Origin: Burkholderiales bacterium
GTDB lineage: Bacteria > Pseudomonadota > Gammaproteobacteria > Burkholderiales > SG8-39
Assembly (NCBI GenBank): GCA_014860355.1
Contig: JACZJV010000045.1
Coordinates: forward strand, 1 to 43,248
Length of the DNA: 43,248 nt
Direction: 5' to 3'
A program made the position numbers and the translations under genes. Shown one piece after another: positions 1 to 9,894 of this stretch (positions are counted from its first letter, which is position 1; every line of letters starts with the position of its first letter). The notes below the pieces were generated by a model. That model was not told the DNA's origin and did no database searches. It worked only from the letters and a program-made list of their open reading frames with translations.

Positions 1-188
1 TCGGGGAGGTGGGCCTGGCGGGGGAAATACGTCCGGCGCCGCGCGGACAGGAACGGCTGCGCGAGGCCGCCAAGCTGGGCTTCAACCAGGCATTCATCCC
101 CAAGGCCAATATGCCGAGGCAGTCGATAAGCGGTCTTGAAATCATCGCTTGCGACAGAGTCGAGGACGCCGTCGCGCGCTTGCGCTAG
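1..188 (+). CDS. radA: RadA DNA repair protein, C-terminal end (5' cut by window edge)
   Basis: Only the last 61 codons are present, read from base 3 to the TAG at 186-188. They contain GEIRPAPRGQERLREAAKLG and a FIPKAN stretch, which are characteristic of the Lon-like C-terminal domain of RadA/Sms, the RecA-like ATPase that helps process recombination intermediates and branch migration. The Walker motifs and zinc finger lie upstream of the window. The stop is only two bases from the stop of the convergent hpnE, so the two genes meet tail to tail without a visible terminator. The family call rests on the short conserved tail and is fairly secure. Confidence 0.85.
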   Translation, partial: GEVGLAGEIRPAPRGQERLREAAKLGFNQAFIPKANMPRQSISGLEIIACDRVEDAVARLR

Positions 189-190
189 CG

Positions 191-1465
191 CTACTGCAGC
201 ACCAGGTTCGCAGCGAGCACGCCGCTGCGCACGGCCGACTCCAGCGTGGCCGGATAGTCGCTGGCCGTGTAGTCGCCCGCCAGGTAAAGCCGATCGACTG
301 CGGTCCGGTTCTCGGGTCGCACGAGGTCGGGACGGCAGGAGAAGGTGGCGCGCTTTTCCGCGATCACGCGCGACCATACTGGTGCGGGCAGGCCTGGCAG
401 AAAATCAGCCAGTTCGCGGTGGATGGCGCTTGCCAGTGCGTCCCGGGAGGAATTCTGGTGCGCGCCGCGCGCGCTGATCACCGCGGCCAGCAGTCCCGCC
501 GCGCCATCTAGACGGCCGCGGTCGAATATCCATTGAATACAGCCACCGTCAAAGCCCGTCATCGGCTGCGGCATCGAGACCTGTGGCGGATACTGCAGAT
601 AGCAGGTGTAAATCGGCTGGTACTCCAGGGCGGCCACGCTGCGGCGCGTCGAAGCAAGCTGCTCGAAACGCTCGAGCAGGGTATCCAGCTGGTGCGGCCC
701 TACGGCGAGGATGACATGGCTGTAGCGCTCAGGACCCGCATTGACGGCAAAGCCCTCCGCTCCCTTTTCCAGGGTTCGCACCGGCGTTCCAGGATGCAGC
801 AAGCCGCCGTTCGCGCCTACGTAGGCCGCCGCCGGCTGGGGAAAGAGTTTGCCCAGATCTGCGCGCGGAATCAGCAAATCGCTCGCACCGCGCGCGCCGT
901 CCAGGCCGTCGCGCAATACGTTGAGAAAGATCCGCGCCGAGGCGCAGGCGGCCGGCGTATTGAGGGCGGAGACGCACAAGGGCTCCCACAAATAGCGCGC
1001 CAGTGCTCCGCTCTGGCGGTGTTGTGCGAGCAGTTCGGCCACCGGCAGGTCGGCGGCGATTCTGTAGCCCTTGTTGCGCATCGTCGTCATGAAGCGCGCG
1101 GCAGCCATGCGTTCGCCCCAGCTCAGCCCGCTGGCCGTTAGCAGTGCTGCGCCCAGATTCAGCCGTGCAGGAAGGCGCGGCGCGCGCAGGCTGAATTTCC
1201 CCGGGTATTCGATGGCGAGCGGCTGGCGCAGCAGCAACTTGTCCGGGTCGACCCCGACTGCGCGCATCAGGCGCAAGGTTTCGCGGTAGGCGCCGATCAG
1301 GATGTGCTGGCCGTTGTCCAGTTCGATGCCTTCAATTTCGACCGCGCGCGCGCGGCCGCCCAGATGCCGCGCCGCTTCAAATACGGTGACGCGGACATTG
1401 GATTGCGCCAGCGTGACCGCCGCTGCCATGCCGGCCCAGCCGGCGCCGATGACGGCGACGTTCAC
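191..1465 (-). CDS. hpnE: Hydroxysqualene dehydroxylase HpnE (FAD-dependent)
   Basis: A 424-residue amine-oxidase-like flavoprotein that, with HpnC and HpnD, converts farnesyl diphosphate to squalene; HpnE reduces hydroxysqualene to squalene, feeding hopanoid synthesis. The N-terminus has the dinucleotide-binding signature VAVIGAGWAG followed by GGRAR and an LDNGQH motif typical of this family; the C-terminus has the FAD-contacting YLAGDYTASDYPATLESAV-type segment. The frame stays open far upstream inside hpnD, but homology begins at the GTG at 1465, which overlaps the hpnD stop as GTGA. This indicates translational coupling. It is the last gene of the hpnC-hpnD-hpnE operon. Confidence 0.93.
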   Translation of the reverse strand: MNVAVIGAGWAGMAAAVTLAQSNVRVTVFEAARHLGGRARAVEIEGIELDNGQHILIGAYRETLRLMRAVGVDPDKLLLRQPLAIEYPGKFSLRAPRLPARLNLGAALLTASGLSWGERMAAARFMTTMRNKGYRIAADLPVAELLAQHRQSGALARYLWEPLCVSALNTPAACASARIFLNVLRDGLDGARGASDLLIPRADLGKLFPQPAAAYVGANGGLLHPGTPVRTLEKGAEGFAVNAGPERYSHVILAVGPHQLDTLLERFEQLASTRRSVAALEYQPIYTCYLQYPPQVSMPQPMTGFDGGCIQWIFDRGRLDGAAGLLAAVISARGAHQNSSRDALASAIHRELADFLPGLPAPVWSRVIAEKRATFSCRPDLVRPENRTAVDRLYLAGDYTASDYPATLESAVRSGVLAANLVLQ

Positions 1466-2301
1466 GCGGTGATCCAGGTCTTCCACGCAATCCAGAGTTT
1501 GCGCACGGGTGTCAAGGCCGTGCGCTGGCTGAGCACCTTGCCGCCCTCGTCCACAATTTCCCGAAGCAGGGCGCGATAGATCGCCGCCATGATCAGGCCG
1601 GGCCGCTGCGCTTTGCGGTCGCACTGCGGCAGTTGCTCGAAGGCCGCGCGGTAATGGCGTTCGGCGCGTTCGATCTGAAACTTCATCAGCTGGGCGAAAT
1701 TCTCGGTCTGGCGCCCGTGCAGGATGTCGGCCGCGCTTACCTTGAATTGCTGCAATTCGCTCAAAGGCAGGTAAATGCGGCCCTTGCGGCTGTCCTCGCC
1801 GACGTCGCGGATGATGTTGGTCAACTGAAAGGCAAGGCCGAGAGTGTGCGCGTAGACCAGCGTGCGCTCGTCGCGGTAACCGAAGATGGATGCCGCAAGC
1901 AGGCCCACCACACCGGCGACGCGGTGGCAGTACAGCTCCAAAGCGGCGAAATCGGGATAGCGGCTCTGGCCCAGGTCCATTTCCATGCCGTCGATGATCT
2001 CGGCCAGATACTCGTGCTTGATGCCGAAGGGCTGGATCGCCGGTTGCAGCGCCTGCGTCACCGGATGCTGCGGTACGCCTGCATAAAGCTGCGCGAGTTC
2101 CTGCCGCCACCAGGCAAGTTTGGTGCGCGCCACGCCGGTGTCGGTGCATTCATCCACGATGTCGTCAACCTCGCGGCAGAATGCATACAGCGCGGTGATG
2201 GCGCGGCGGCGCTCGGGCGGAAGAAACAGAAAGGAATAATAGAAGCTCGATCCGCTCTGCGCCGCCGTCTGTTGACAGTATTCGTCGGGATTCACTGACA
2301 T
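1462..2301 (-). CDS. hpnD: Presqualene diphosphate synthase HpnD
   Basis: A 279-residue squalene/phytoene synthase family enzyme that condenses two farnesyl diphosphates to presqualene diphosphate. Both aspartate-rich Mg-diphosphate motifs are intact: FCREVDDIVDE (about residues 41-51) and NIIRDVGED (about 162-170), the latter followed by KGRIYLP. The YCHRVAGVVG segment near residue 124 is also typical. The start ATG gives a normal family length. It lies 51 bases downstream of hpnC and overlaps hpnE by four bases, so the three act as one operon for squalene supply. Confidence 0.94.
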   Translation of the reverse strand: MSVNPDEYCQQTAAQSGSSFYYSFLFLPPERRRAITALYAFCREVDDIVDECTDTGVARTKLAWWRQELAQLYAGVPQHPVTQALQPAIQPFGIKHEYLAEIIDGMEMDLGQSRYPDFAALELYCHRVAGVVGLLAASIFGYRDERTLVYAHTLGLAFQLTNIIRDVGEDSRKGRIYLPLSELQQFKVSAADILHGRQTENFAQLMKFQIERAERHYRAAFEQLPQCDRKAQRPGLIMAAIYRALLREIVDEGGKVLSQRTALTPVRKLWIAWKTWITA

Positions 2302-2352
2302 GGGGAATTCTGCAGTCTCGATTCGGCGCGATAGGGACCCGGCTGCGTGCCG

Positions 2353-3162
2353 CTAGTTTGTCAATGCCCGCAACAACAGCAAGGGCCAATCGTAAGTTCG
2401 CAACACTAGCCGGTGATGGTAGACGTCGCCTTCGGCCTTGTCTATTTTTTCGAGTATGCGCAGACCGCCCTGAACGATGGTGCGGATCTCCAGTCCGATG
2501 CGCCCGGGCAGCGCGCGCCCCAGCGGTGCGCCCGAATTGATCAGTTCGCGCGCGCGTTCGACCTGAAAGCGCATCAGGGCTTGCCACTGGGCGGAAACGT
2601 CGCGATTTGCGATCTGGCGCTCGGTCACGCAAAAGCGCCGCAACTCGTCTTGCGGCAGGTAGACGCGGTCTTTGCGCCAGTCTGTTTCCACGTCCTGCCA
2701 GAAGTTGATCAACTGAAGACTGCTGCAGATCGCATCCGAATGTTTCAGGTTTACATCGCTTACGGCGTCGAACAAGTGCAGCAACAGGCGGCCTACGGGA
2801 TTGGCCGATCGCCGGCAATAATCGATGAGTTCGGGAAAGTCGGCGTACCTGCTCTTGACCACATCCTGCGCAAATGCGTCTAGCAGGTCGTGAAACAACT
2901 GCAGTGGCAGCCGGTACCGATGCGCGATTTGTCCGAGTTCGACGAAAAGCGGCTGCTGCGCCGCGGCGCCCGCCTCCAGGCGCCCGAGTTCTTGCCGATA
3001 ATCATCCAGCAGTGCCAGGCGCTCTGTTGCAGGAAGATCGCCCTCGTCGGCAAAATCGTCCGCAGTTCTGGCAAAACGGTAGATCACCGACACCGGGTAG
3101 CGCAGTCGGGCCGGCAGGAGTAGCGAGGCGACCGGGAAATTCTCGTAGTGCCCTACCGACAT
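2353..3162 (-). CDS. hpnC: Hydroxysqualene synthase HpnC
   Basis: A squalene/phytoene synthase family protein that turns presqualene diphosphate into hydroxysqualene. The first motif TADDFADE (residues 33-40) and the second, WQDVETDWRKDR, carry the metal-binding acids. I start it at the ATG at 3162 (269 aa, MSVGHYENFP, the usual start of the family). A GTG at 3231 would add 23 residues, but that extension covers a good -10 hexamer (3204-3209) and is therefore probably untranslated. First gene of the hpnC-D-E operon. Confidence 0.92.
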   Translation of the reverse strand: MSVGHYENFPVASLLLPARLRYPVSVIYRFARTADDFADEGDLPATERLALLDDYRQELGRLEAGAAAQQPLFVELGQIAHRYRLPLQLFHDLLDAFAQDVVKSRYADFPELIDYCRRSANPVGRLLLHLFDAVSDVNLKHSDAICSSLQLINFWQDVETDWRKDRVYLPQDELRRFCVTERQIANRDVSAQWQALMRFQVERARELINSGAPLGRALPGRIGLEIRTIVQGGLRILEKIDKAEGDVYHHRLVLRTYDWPLLLLRALTN

Positions 3163-3203
3163 TGGCTTGAAATTCTTGAGGAAATGGTAGAACTTGGGCT
3201 GAC

Positions 3204-3209
3204 AGTATA
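3204..3209 (-). promoter_or_regulatory. Probable -10 element for hpnCDE
   Basis: On the minus strand the hexamer TATACT lies 41 bases before the hpnC ATG. The corresponding -35 is weak (TGTGAT at 17-base spacing). It supports starting hpnC at 3162 rather than 3231, because the longer reading frame would run across the promoter. Confidence 0.45.
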
Positions 3210-3234
3210 GGGTGAAATCGCGTAAAATCACATG

Positions 3235-3266
3235 CGCGCGAACGCGGCGGAATTGGTGGACGCAAT
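3235..3266 (+). pseudogene. tRNA-Leu 5'-half remnant
   Basis: The stretch GCGGCGGAATTGGTGGACGC closely copies the D-arm of the intact tRNA-Leu 80 bases downstream (GTGGCGGAATTGGTAGACGC). No matching anticodon arm, T arm or CCA end follows, so it cannot fold as a tRNA. It is probably a relic of a tandem tRNA-Leu duplication or an old integration event. Confidence 0.5.
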
Positions 3267-3318
3267 GGATTGAGTGCTGGATGCGTTTATTTATTCGGTA
3301 TTATCCCGCCAGTAATGC

Positions 3319-3403
3319 GCCCAGGTGGCGGAATTGGTAGACGCAGCAGGTTTAGGTCCTGCCGCCGCAAGGTGTGGGGGTTCGAGTCCCTTCCTGGGCA
3401 CCA
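3319..3403 (+). tRNA. tRNA-Leu (anticodon TAG)
   Basis: An 85-base class II tRNA. Acceptor strand GCCCAGG pairs with CCTGGGC, followed by ACCA. The D arm GGCGGAATTGGTAGACGC, anticodon loop with TAG, a short variable arm and the T loop GTTCGAGTC are all recognisable. The 3' CCA is encoded. Confidence 0.95.
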
Positions 3404-3489
3404 TGCCATGCTGTTTCGAGAGTGGGTAGCGAAAAGAGCGGTGGTTCCTTTCGATTCCAGGGTTCAGTAGCAGACTTTGAGGGAATTTG

Positions 3490-4797
3490 ATGCAAACAAG
3501 TTTGGAGAACTTAGGCTCGCTTGAGCGCCGTCTCAGCATGGCCATCCCGGTTGCGGAGATTGAGAAGCAGGTCGACGAGCGGCTGAAGAAACTCTCCCGC
3601 ACCCTGCGTATTCCGGGTTTTCGCCCGGGCAAGGTGCCGCTGAAACTGGTGGCCCAGCAGCACGGACCGCAGGTGCGCTCAGAGGTTATCGGAGATGCCG
3701 TGCAGAAGGCGTTCAGCGACGCCGTGCGCGAGCAGAACCTCAAAGTGGCCGGGTATCCGCGCATCGAGCCGAAATCGGGTGACACCGACGCCGGGAACTT
3801 CGAATTCACCGCCACTTTCGAAGTGTATCCGGAAGTGGTGCTGGGCGATCTGCACGAGAGCAAGATCGAACGACCTACGCTGACGGTAGGCGATGCGGAG
3901 GTCGACAAGACGCTGGAAATTCTGCGCAAACAGCGCCGGCACTTCCACAGCGTGGAGCGGCCGGCGGCCGCGGGCGACCGCGTAACCGCAGATTTCCTGG
4001 GCAAGATCGACGGCGTCGAGTTTGTCGGCGGCAAGGCCAGCGATTTTACCTTCGTGCTGGGTGATAAACAGATGCTGCCCGAATTCGAGGCCAACGCCAT
4101 TGGGCTGGCGGCGGGCGCGAGCAAGACGTTCGATATGAGGTTCCCTGACGATTATCACGGAAAAGAGGTGGCTGGAAAGACGGCGAGCTTCGATCTGACG
4201 GTGAAACTGGTCGAGGAGCCGCAGTTGCCCGAAATCGACGCTGAATTTGCGCGCTCGCTAGGCGTGGCCGATGGCGACCTCGTCAAGATGCGCGCCGAGG
4301 TCAGGGCGAATATCGCGCGCGAGGTGAAAAAACGCACCGCGGCCGACATCAAGAACAAGGCCATGCAGGCGCTGATCGATGCGACCAAGATCGATCTGCC
4401 CAAGGCGCTGGTCGAGATGGAAACCCAGCGTCTGGTGCAGGGCGCGCGCGCCGACCTGGAGGCGCGCGGCATGAAAATGGAGCAGTTGCCCATAGGTCCG
4501 GAGTTGTTCGAACAGCAGGCACAGCGGCGCGTGTCGCTGGGATTGATCATCACCGAATTAGAGAAGGCGCATGGACTTGCGGCCAAGCCGGAGCAGGTGC
4601 GCGCGCTGGTGCAGGAGCAGGCGGATACCTACGAGCAGCCGGATGAGGTGGTAAAATGGCTTTATTCGCAGCCGCAGCGACTCTCCGAGATGGAAAGCCT
4701 GGCGCTTGAGGACAACGTGGTCGCCTGGGTGCTCGCACAGGCCAAGGTCGAGGACAAGGTTGTGAATTTTGATGAATTCATGGGGAAATCGGCATGA
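3490..4797 (+). CDS. tig: Trigger factor, ribosome-associated chaperone and peptidyl-prolyl isomerase
   Basis: A 435-residue protein of normal length. It binds ribosomal protein L23 near the exit tunnel and shields nascent chains. The ribosome-binding signature GFRPGKVP is at residues 43-50. The middle FKBP-like isomerase domain (about 150-240) includes [10 protein letters not shown] and [13 protein letters not shown]; the C-terminal half is the helical substrate cradle. I use the ATG at 3490 with GAGGGA upstream rather than the adjacent TTG at 3487. The stop overlaps the clpP start, as in many betaproteobacteria where tig, clpP, clpX and lon form a proteostasis cluster. Confidence 0.96.
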   Translation: MQTSLENLGSLERRLSMAIPVAEIEKQVDERLKKLSRTLRIPGFRPGKVPLKLVAQQHGPQVRSEVIGDAVQKAFSDAVREQNLKVAGYPRIEPKSGDTDAGNFEFTATFEVYPEVVLGDLHESKIERPTLTVGDAEVDKTLEILRKQRRHFHSVERPAAAGDRVTADFLGKIDGVEFVGGKASDFTFVLGDKQMLPEFEANAIGLAAGASKTFDMRFPDDYHGKEVAGKTASFDLTVKLVEEPQLPEIDAEFARSLGVADGDLVKMRAEVRANIAREVKKRTAADIKNKAMQALIDATKIDLPKALVEMETQRLVQGARADLEARGMKMEQLPIGPELFEQQAQRRVSLGLIITELEKAHGLAAKPEQVRALVQEQADTYEQPDEVVKWLYSQPQRLSEMESLALEDNVVAWVLAQAKVEDKVVNFDEFMGKSA

Positions 4798-5465
4798 TGC
4801 AGCCGGGCTGGAAGCCGCAAGCGGCGGGATGGACACAGCCTCAGGCTGATTTCGAGGGGCCGCAAAGCCTCGGGTTGATCCCCATGGTGATCGAGCAGAG
4901 TGGGCGGGGCGAGCGCGCCTACGACATCTACTCGCGCCTGCTCAAGGAACGGGTGGTATTCCTGGTTGGCGTGGTGAACGAGATGACCGCCAACCTCATC
5001 GTCGCCCAGATGCTGTTTCTTGAGTCCGAGAATCCGGACAAGGACATCTCCTTCTATATCAATTCACCGGGCGGTTCGGTTTCCGCCGGACTCGCCATAT
5101 ACGACACGATGCAGTTCATCAAGCCCGACGTCAGTACGCTGTGCGTGGGCCAGGCCGCCAGCATGGGGTCCTTCCTGCTCGCAGCCGGGGCCAAGGGAAA
5201 GCGGTTTTGCCTGCCGAATTCGCGCGTAATGATTCACCAGCCGATGGGCGGTTTCCAGGGCCAGGCCTCCGACATCGAAATTCACGCCAAGGAAATCCTG
5301 TATCTGCGCGCGCGGCTGAACGAGATGCTGGCTTTGCACACCGGCCAGAGCGTGGAAACCATAGCGAGCGATACCGACCGGGACAATTTCATGTCGGCGG
5401 ACGAAGCGGTGAAATACGGTTTGGTGGACAAGGTCTTGAGCAATCGCGCCGACGTTCAGAAATGA
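4794..5465 (+). CDS. clpP: ATP-dependent Clp protease proteolytic subunit
   Basis: A 223-residue serine protease that forms the double-heptameric chamber fed by ClpX or ClpA. The catalytic triad can be placed as Ser123 (in GQAASMGSF), His148 (in MIHQP) and Asp197 (in TDRDNF), with the same spacing as the E. coli enzyme. SPGGSVSAG forms the oxyanion-side strand. There are two consecutive ATG codons, at 4794 and 4797, and the first overlaps the tig stop. clpX follows seven bases after the stop, so the pair is co-transcribed. Confidence 0.97.
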   Translation: MMQPGWKPQAAGWTQPQADFEGPQSLGLIPMVIEQSGRGERAYDIYSRLLKERVVFLVGVVNEMTANLIVAQMLFLESENPDKDISFYINSPGGSVSAGLAIYDTMQFIKPDVSTLCVGQAASMGSFLLAAGAKGKRFCLPNSRVMIHQPMGGFQGQASDIEIHAKEILYLRARLNEMLALHTGQSVETIASDTDRDNFMSADEAVKYGLVDKVLSNRADVQK

Positions 5466-5472
5466 GGTCGAA

Positions 5473-6741
5473 ATGACAGAAAAAAGCACCGGTGAAAAGC
5501 TCTTGTACTGTTCCTTCTGCGGCAAGAGCCAGCACGAGGTAAGGAAGCTTATCGCCGGACCCTCGGTGTTTATCTGCGACGAATGCATTGAACTTTGCAA
5601 TGACATCATTCGCGAAGAGACCAGTACGGACAAGTCGGGCAAAACTGCCAAGTCCGACCTGCCGACACCGAAGGAGATCTGTGAGATTCTCGACGAATAC
5701 GTCATCGGCCAGGGAATTGCGAAGCGCATCCTTTCAGTGGCCGTGTACAACCATTACAAGCGGCTCAAGCACCTGTCGAAAAACGACGAGATCGAGCTGG
5801 CGAAATCGAACATTCTGTTGATCGGGCCCACCGGTTCGGGCAAGACCCTGCTCGCGCAGACGCTGGCGCGGCTGCTGAACGTGCCGTTCGTGATCGCCGA
5901 CGCCACCACCCTCACCGAGGCGGGTTATGTAGGTGAAGACGTAGAGAACATCATCCAGAAGCTGCTGCAGAACTGCGACTACGACGTGGACAAGGCCAAG
6001 CGCGGCATCGTATACATCGACGAGATCGACAAAATATCGAGGAAGTCGGACAACCCGTCGATAACCCGCGACGTCTCCGGCGAGGGCGTGCAGCAGGCGC
6101 TGCTGAAACTGATAGAGGGCACCGTCGCCTCTGTGCCACCGCAAGGCGGACGCAAGCACCCCAACCAGGATTTTGTGCAGGTGGACACGACCAATATCCT
6201 GTTCGTCTGCGGGGGCGCTTTCGACGGCCTGGAAAAAATCATACGCAACCGCTCGGAGAAGAGCGGGATCGGCTTTGGCGCCGAGGTGCGCAGTCTAAAG
6301 GACAGCAAGGACATTACCGCGGTATTGCGTGCGGTGGAGCCGGAGGATCTGATCAAATTCGGCCTGATTCCGGAATTCGTCGGGCGCATGCCGGTGATTG
6401 CGACCCTGGAAGAACTGGACGAGGCGGCGTTGATTCAGATCCTCACCACGCCCAAGAACGCGCTGATCAAGCAATATCAGCGCCTGTTCGGCATGGAAGG
6501 TGCGGAGCTGGAAATACGCCTTCCGGCGCTGTCGGCCATTGCGCAGAAGGCCCTTGCACGCAAGACGGGCGCCCGCGGCCTGCGCTCGATTCTCGAGCAG
6601 GTGCTGCTCGACACGATGTACGAACTGCCGACCATGGAAAATGTCAGCAAGGTGGTCATCGATGAGCCGACCGTGCTCGGCGAGGGCAAGCCGCTGTTGA
6701 TCTATTCCGACCCGCCCAAGGTCGCAGGTTCTCTTTCCTGA
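5473..6741 (+). CDS. clpX: ATP-dependent Clp protease ATP-binding subunit ClpX
   Basis: A 422-residue AAA+ unfoldase that selects and threads substrates into ClpP. The N-terminal zinc-binding domain has Cys13, Cys16, Cys35 and Cys38. The Walker A GPTGSGKT is at 118-125, Walker B is VYIDEIDK, the pore-loop region is [10 protein letters not shown], and the sensor region includes [19 protein letters not shown] precedes the ATG at 5473 as a ribosome binding site. All elements are intact and the length is normal. Confidence 0.97.
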   Translation: MTEKSTGEKLLYCSFCGKSQHEVRKLIAGPSVFICDECIELCNDIIREETSTDKSGKTAKSDLPTPKEICEILDEYVIGQGIAKRILSVAVYNHYKRLKHLSKNDEIELAKSNILLIGPTGSGKTLLAQTLARLLNVPFVIADATTLTEAGYVGEDVENIIQKLLQNCDYDVDKAKRGIVYIDEIDKISRKSDNPSITRDVSGEGVQQALLKLIEGTVASVPPQGGRKHPNQDFVQVDTTNILFVCGGAFDGLEKIIRNRSEKSGIGFGAEVRSLKDSKDITAVLRAVEPEDLIKFGLIPEFVGRMPVIATLEELDEAALIQILTTPKNALIKQYQRLFGMEGAELEIRLPALSAIAQKALARKTGARGLRSILEQVLLDTMYELPTMENVSKVVIDEPTVLGEGKPLLIYSDPPKVAGSLS

Positions 6742-6753
6742 GAGCGCCGCGGG

Positions 6754-6781
6754 GTTGAACTAATGTCCCCCGTCCCCATCT
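6754..6781 (+). promoter_or_regulatory. Sigma-32 type heat-shock promoter for lon
   Basis: GTTGAAC at 6754-6760 and CCCCATCT at 6774-6781 are separated by 13 bases. The second element matches the sigma-32 -10 consensus CCCCATNT exactly, and the first is close to CTTGAA. It lies 32 bases before the lon ATG, fitting the usual heat-shock control of lon. Confidence 0.65.
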
Positions 6782-6813
6782 ATGTACAACAAATGTCCCG
6801 TTGAGGTACCGCC

Positions 6814-9225
6814 ATGTCCGCCACCGAATATTCTTCCGATCTGACCCAGTTTCCGCTGCTGCCCCTGCGTGACGTGGTGGTGTTCCCGCACATGGTCATT
6901 CCGCTGTTTGTCGGCCGCCCCAAATCCATCAAGGCGATGGAAATCGCCATGGAAGCGGGCAAGAGCATCATGCTGGCGGCGCAGAAATTCGCCGCGAAGG
7001 ACGAGCCCGCCGCCGACGATATGTACCAGATCGGCTGCATTGCCAACATCCTGCAAATGCTGAAACTGCCGGACGGCACGGTAAAAGTGCTGGTCGAAGG
7101 CAGCCAGCGCGCGGTGATCAAGGAAATCGAGGACCAGCGCAGCCATTACGTCGCCGTCGCGCGGCCGGTTCCCGCGGATGCGAGCGACAATAACGAGGTC
7201 GAGGCGATGCGCCGCGCGCTGGTAACCCAGTTCGACCAGTTCGTGAAGCTTAACAAGAAAATTCCGCCCGAGATTCTGACATCGCTCGGCGGTATCGAGG
7301 AAGCGGGACGCCTGGCCGACACCGTCGCCGCGCATCTGCCGCTGAAGCTCGAGCAGAAGCAGCAGGTCCTGGAGATGTTCGACGTAAAGGCGCGCCTGGA
7401 GCACCTGCTCGGTCAACTGGAGACCGAAATCGACATCCTGCAGGTGGAAAAGCGCATACGCGGCCGGGTCAAGCGCCAGATGGAAAAAAGCCAGCGCGAG
7501 TATTACCTGAACGAACAGGTCAAGGCCATCCAGAAGGAACTGGGCGAGGGCGAGGACGGCGCGGACCTCGATGAGATGGAAAAGAAGATCAAGGCTGCAC
7601 GCATGCCCAAGGATGCGCGTGTAAAGGCCGAGGCCGAGCTGAAGAAGCTGCGCCTGATGTCGCCCATGTCTGCCGAAGCCACCGTGGTGCGCAACTACAT
7701 CGATATTCTGGTGGGGCTGCCGTGGAAAAAGCGCAGCAAGATCTCCAAGGACATAGGCGCCGCGGAGAAGAGCCTGGACGCCGATCACTACGGGCTGGAA
7801 AAGGTCAAGGAGCGCATCGTCGAGTATCTCGCGGTACAAAGCCGCGTGGACAAGGTGAAAGCACCCATACTTTGCCTGGTCGGCGCGCCCGGCGTGGGCA
7901 AGACCTCCCTCGGGCAATCCATTGCGAAGGCGACCAACCGCAAATTTGTGCGCATGTCCCTGGGCGGCGTGCGTGACGAGGCGGAGATCCGCGGCCACCG
8001 CCGCACCTACATCGGCTCCATGCCGGGCAAGATCCTGCAAAACATGACCAAGGTCGGCGTGCGCAATCCGCTGTTCCTGCTGGACGAAGTGGACAAGCTG
8101 GGCATGGACTTCCGCGGCGATCCGGCCTCGGCCTTGCTCGAGGTGCTGGACCCGGAACAGAACCACACCTTCGTCGACCATTACGTCCAGGTCGAGTACG
8201 ACCTGTCGGAAGTGATGTTCGTCGCCACGGCGAATACGCTCAACATTCCGCCGGCACTGCTCGATCGCATGGAGGTCATCCGGCTGTCGGGGTACACCGA
8301 GGACGAGAAGATACATATCGCGACGCGCTACCTGCTGCCCAAGCAGCTCAAGAACAACGGGCTCAAGCTCGAGGAGGTTTCGATCGCCGAATCGGCGATA
8401 CGCGACGTGATTCGCTACTACAGCCGCGAGGCCGGCGTGCGCAGCCTGGAACGCGAGATTTCCAAGATCTGCCGCAAGGTAGTGAAAACCCTGGTAACGA
8501 AAAGCCGCGACAGCAAGATCGTCGTCACCGCGAAGAATCTGGACAAGTTCCTCGGTGTACGCAAGTACGCTTTTGGCATCGCCGAGAAGAAGAACCAGCT
8601 TGGACAGGTTACCGGCCTCGCCTGGACCGAGGTCGGCGGCGAGCTGCTGACCATTGAAGCCGTGGTTATGCCGGGCAAGGGCAAGAGCATCACCACCGGC
8701 AAGCTGGGCGAAGTGATGCAGGAGTCGATCCAGGCCGCGCTCACCGTGGTACGCAGCCGCTCGGCCAAGCTCGGCGTCGCCGAGGACTTCTACCAGAAGA
8801 TCGACTTGCACATACACCTGCCCGAGGGCGCGACGCCCAAAGACGGGCCCAGCGCCGGCATCGGCATCTGCACCGCGATGGTATCGATACTTACCGGTAT
8901 TCCGGTGCGCGCCGACGTTGCCATGACCGGTGAAATCACGCTGCGCGGGGAGGTGTTGCCCATCGGCGGCCTGAAGGAAAAGCTGCTCGCAGCACACCGC
9001 GGCGGCATCAAGGTGGTGTTGATTCCGGAGGAAAATGTAAAGGATCTCGCCGAGATTGCCGACAACGTCAAGAACCGCCTCGAGATCGTGCCGGTCAAGT
9101 GGATAGACCAGGTGCTCGAGTTGGCGCTGGAGCGCAAGCCCGAGCCATCGAGCAAGAAGGACGACGCTACCCCGATTACGCCCGCCTCCGAGGGCCAGCC
9201 GGTGAGCGGAGTTTTCACGCACTGA
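6814..9225 (+). CDS. lon: ATP-dependent serine protease Lon (La)
   Basis: An 803-residue LonA protease. It degrades misfolded and short-lived regulatory proteins. The N-terminal LON substrate-binding domain starts [13 protein letters not shown]; a coiled coil follows; the AAA+ module has Walker A GAPGVGKT (357-364) and LFLLDEVDK as Walker B; the protease domain has the Ser680 (KDGPSAG) and Lys723 (GGLKEK) dyad, one residue offset from E. coli Ser679/Lys722. A ribosome binding site TTGAGGTACC precedes the ATG. The 72-base gap after clpX holds its own heat-shock-type promoter. Confidence 0.97.
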   Translation: MSATEYSSDLTQFPLLPLRDVVVFPHMVIPLFVGRPKSIKAMEIAMEAGKSIMLAAQKFAAKDEPAADDMYQIGCIANILQMLKLPDGTVKVLVEGSQRAVIKEIEDQRSHYVAVARPVPADASDNNEVEAMRRALVTQFDQFVKLNKKIPPEILTSLGGIEEAGRLADTVAAHLPLKLEQKQQVLEMFDVKARLEHLLGQLETEIDILQVEKRIRGRVKRQMEKSQREYYLNEQVKAIQKELGEGEDGADLDEMEKKIKAARMPKDARVKAEAELKKLRLMSPMSAEATVVRNYIDILVGLPWKKRSKISKDIGAAEKSLDADHYGLEKVKERIVEYLAVQSRVDKVKAPILCLVGAPGVGKTSLGQSIAKATNRKFVRMSLGGVRDEAEIRGHRRTYIGSMPGKILQNMTKVGVRNPLFLLDEVDKLGMDFRGDPASALLEVLDPEQNHTFVDHYVQVEYDLSEVMFVATANTLNIPPALLDRMEVIRLSGYTEDEKIHIATRYLLPKQLKNNGLKLEEVSIAESAIRDVIRYYSREAGVRSLEREISKICRKVVKTLVTKSRDSKIVVTAKNLDKFLGVRKYAFGIAEKKNQLGQVTGLAWTEVGGELLTIEAVVMPGKGKSITTGKLGEVMQESIQAALTVVRSRSAKLGVAEDFYQKIDLHIHLPEGATPKDGPSAGIGICTAMVSILTGIPVRADVAMTGEITLRGEVLPIGGLKEKLLAAHRGGIKVVLIPEENVKDLAEIADNVKNRLEIVPVKWIDQVLELALERKPEPSSKKDDATPITPASEGQPVSGVFTH

Positions 9226-9253
9226 ACATGCGTGTGTCCTCCCGGAATAGCAC

Positions 9254-9283
9254 TTGACACGCGTGATTGGCGCTTGCTATAAC
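9254..9283 (+). promoter_or_regulatory. Sigma-70 promoter for hupB
   Basis: A perfect -35 TTGACA (9254-9259) and a -10 TATAAC (9278-9283) are separated by 18 bases. They lie 124 bases before the hupB start, leaving a leader of about 115 bases. The strength fits an abundant nucleoid protein. Confidence 0.75.
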
Positions 9284-9407
9284 AATCGAGTAGCCACCGT
9301 CGGCGTCTGCAGGAATCGAGCCGCACTCTCACGCCGGCAGCGCGTTTTCTCCAATTAATGTTTTTTCCATATTCGAATTCAACTAACGCGTAAAGAGGGG
9401 ATTCAAC

Positions 9408-9680
9408 GTGAATAAATCCGAAATGATCGATCAAATCGCCAAGTCGGCCGATGTTTCCAAGGCGGCGGCCGGACGCGCACTGGACGCAACTGTAACGGCG
9501 ATCAAGACCGCGATGAAAAAGGGCGGCATGGTGACGCTGGTTGGGTTCGGCACTTTCTATGTAGGCAAGCGAGCGGCGCGTAGCGGACGCAATCCGCGCA
9601 CTGGCGCGAGCATCAAGATCAAGGCAGCGCGGGTTCCGAAATTCCGCGCTGGCAAAGCACTGAAAGATGCGTTAAACTAA
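9408..9680 (+). CDS. hupB: DNA-binding protein HU (beta-type)
   Basis: A 90-residue histone-like protein that bends and wraps DNA as a dimer. It shows the HU signature VGFGTF followed by the beta-arm with GRNPRTG, whose proline (Pro63) intercalates into DNA. The start is GTG with AGAGGGG upstream. It follows lon, as in many proteobacteria, where this copy is called hupB. Confidence 0.95.
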   Translation: MNKSEMIDQIAKSADVSKAAAGRALDATVTAIKTAMKKGGMVTLVGFGTFYVGKRAARSGRNPRTGASIKIKAARVPKFRAGKALKDALN

Positions 9681-9724
9681 CGCGCTTTTTGGACCGAGCG
9701 CCCCGCGTTTCAATCAGTCCAAGA

Positions 9725-9800
9725 GGGTGCTTAGCTCAGTTGGTAGAGCGTCGCCTTTACACGGCGAATGTCGGGAGTTCGAGCCTCTCAGCACCCACCA
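9725..9800 (+). tRNA. tRNA-Val (anticodon TAC)
   Basis: A 76-base cloverleaf. Acceptor GGGTGCT pairs with AGCACCC, followed by encoded ACCA. The D arm TAGCTCAGTTGGTAGAGC, anticodon stem CGCCT/ACGGCG region with TAC in the loop, and T loop GTTCGAGCC are present. It lies 44 bases downstream of hupB. Confidence 0.95.
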
Positions 9801-9817
9801 GGGTGTCTTGTATTGCT

Positions 9818-9894
9818 GGAGTGGTAGTTCAGTTGGTTAGAATGCTGCCCTGTCACGGCAGAGGTCGCGGGTTCGAGTCCCGTCCACTCCGCCA
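9818..9894 (+). tRNA. tRNA-Asp (anticodon GTC)
   Basis: A 77-base cloverleaf: acceptor GGAGTGG/CCACTCC with GCCA end, D arm AGTTCAGTTGGTTAGAA, anticodon GTC in CCTGTCACGG, T loop GTTCGAGTC. An integrase gene begins 158 bases downstream, so the 3' end of this gene is the probable attachment site used by the island. Confidence 0.95.

Noticed and set aside
1466-2149. Upstream extension of the hpnE frame
   Set aside because: It lies wholly within hpnD in another frame and gives an arginine-rich, unconserved sequence; homology begins at the GTG at 1465.
3235-3320. A second functional tRNA-Leu
   Set aside because: Only the D-arm region matches; there is no acceptor pairing, anticodon arm, T arm or CCA.
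6760-9222. 820-codon open frame on the minus strand opposite lon
   Set aside because: It mirrors the lon coding frame almost exactly, is rich in His/Leu/Gln as expected for an antisense frame of a GC-rich gene, and has no family signature. Lon is complete and certain.
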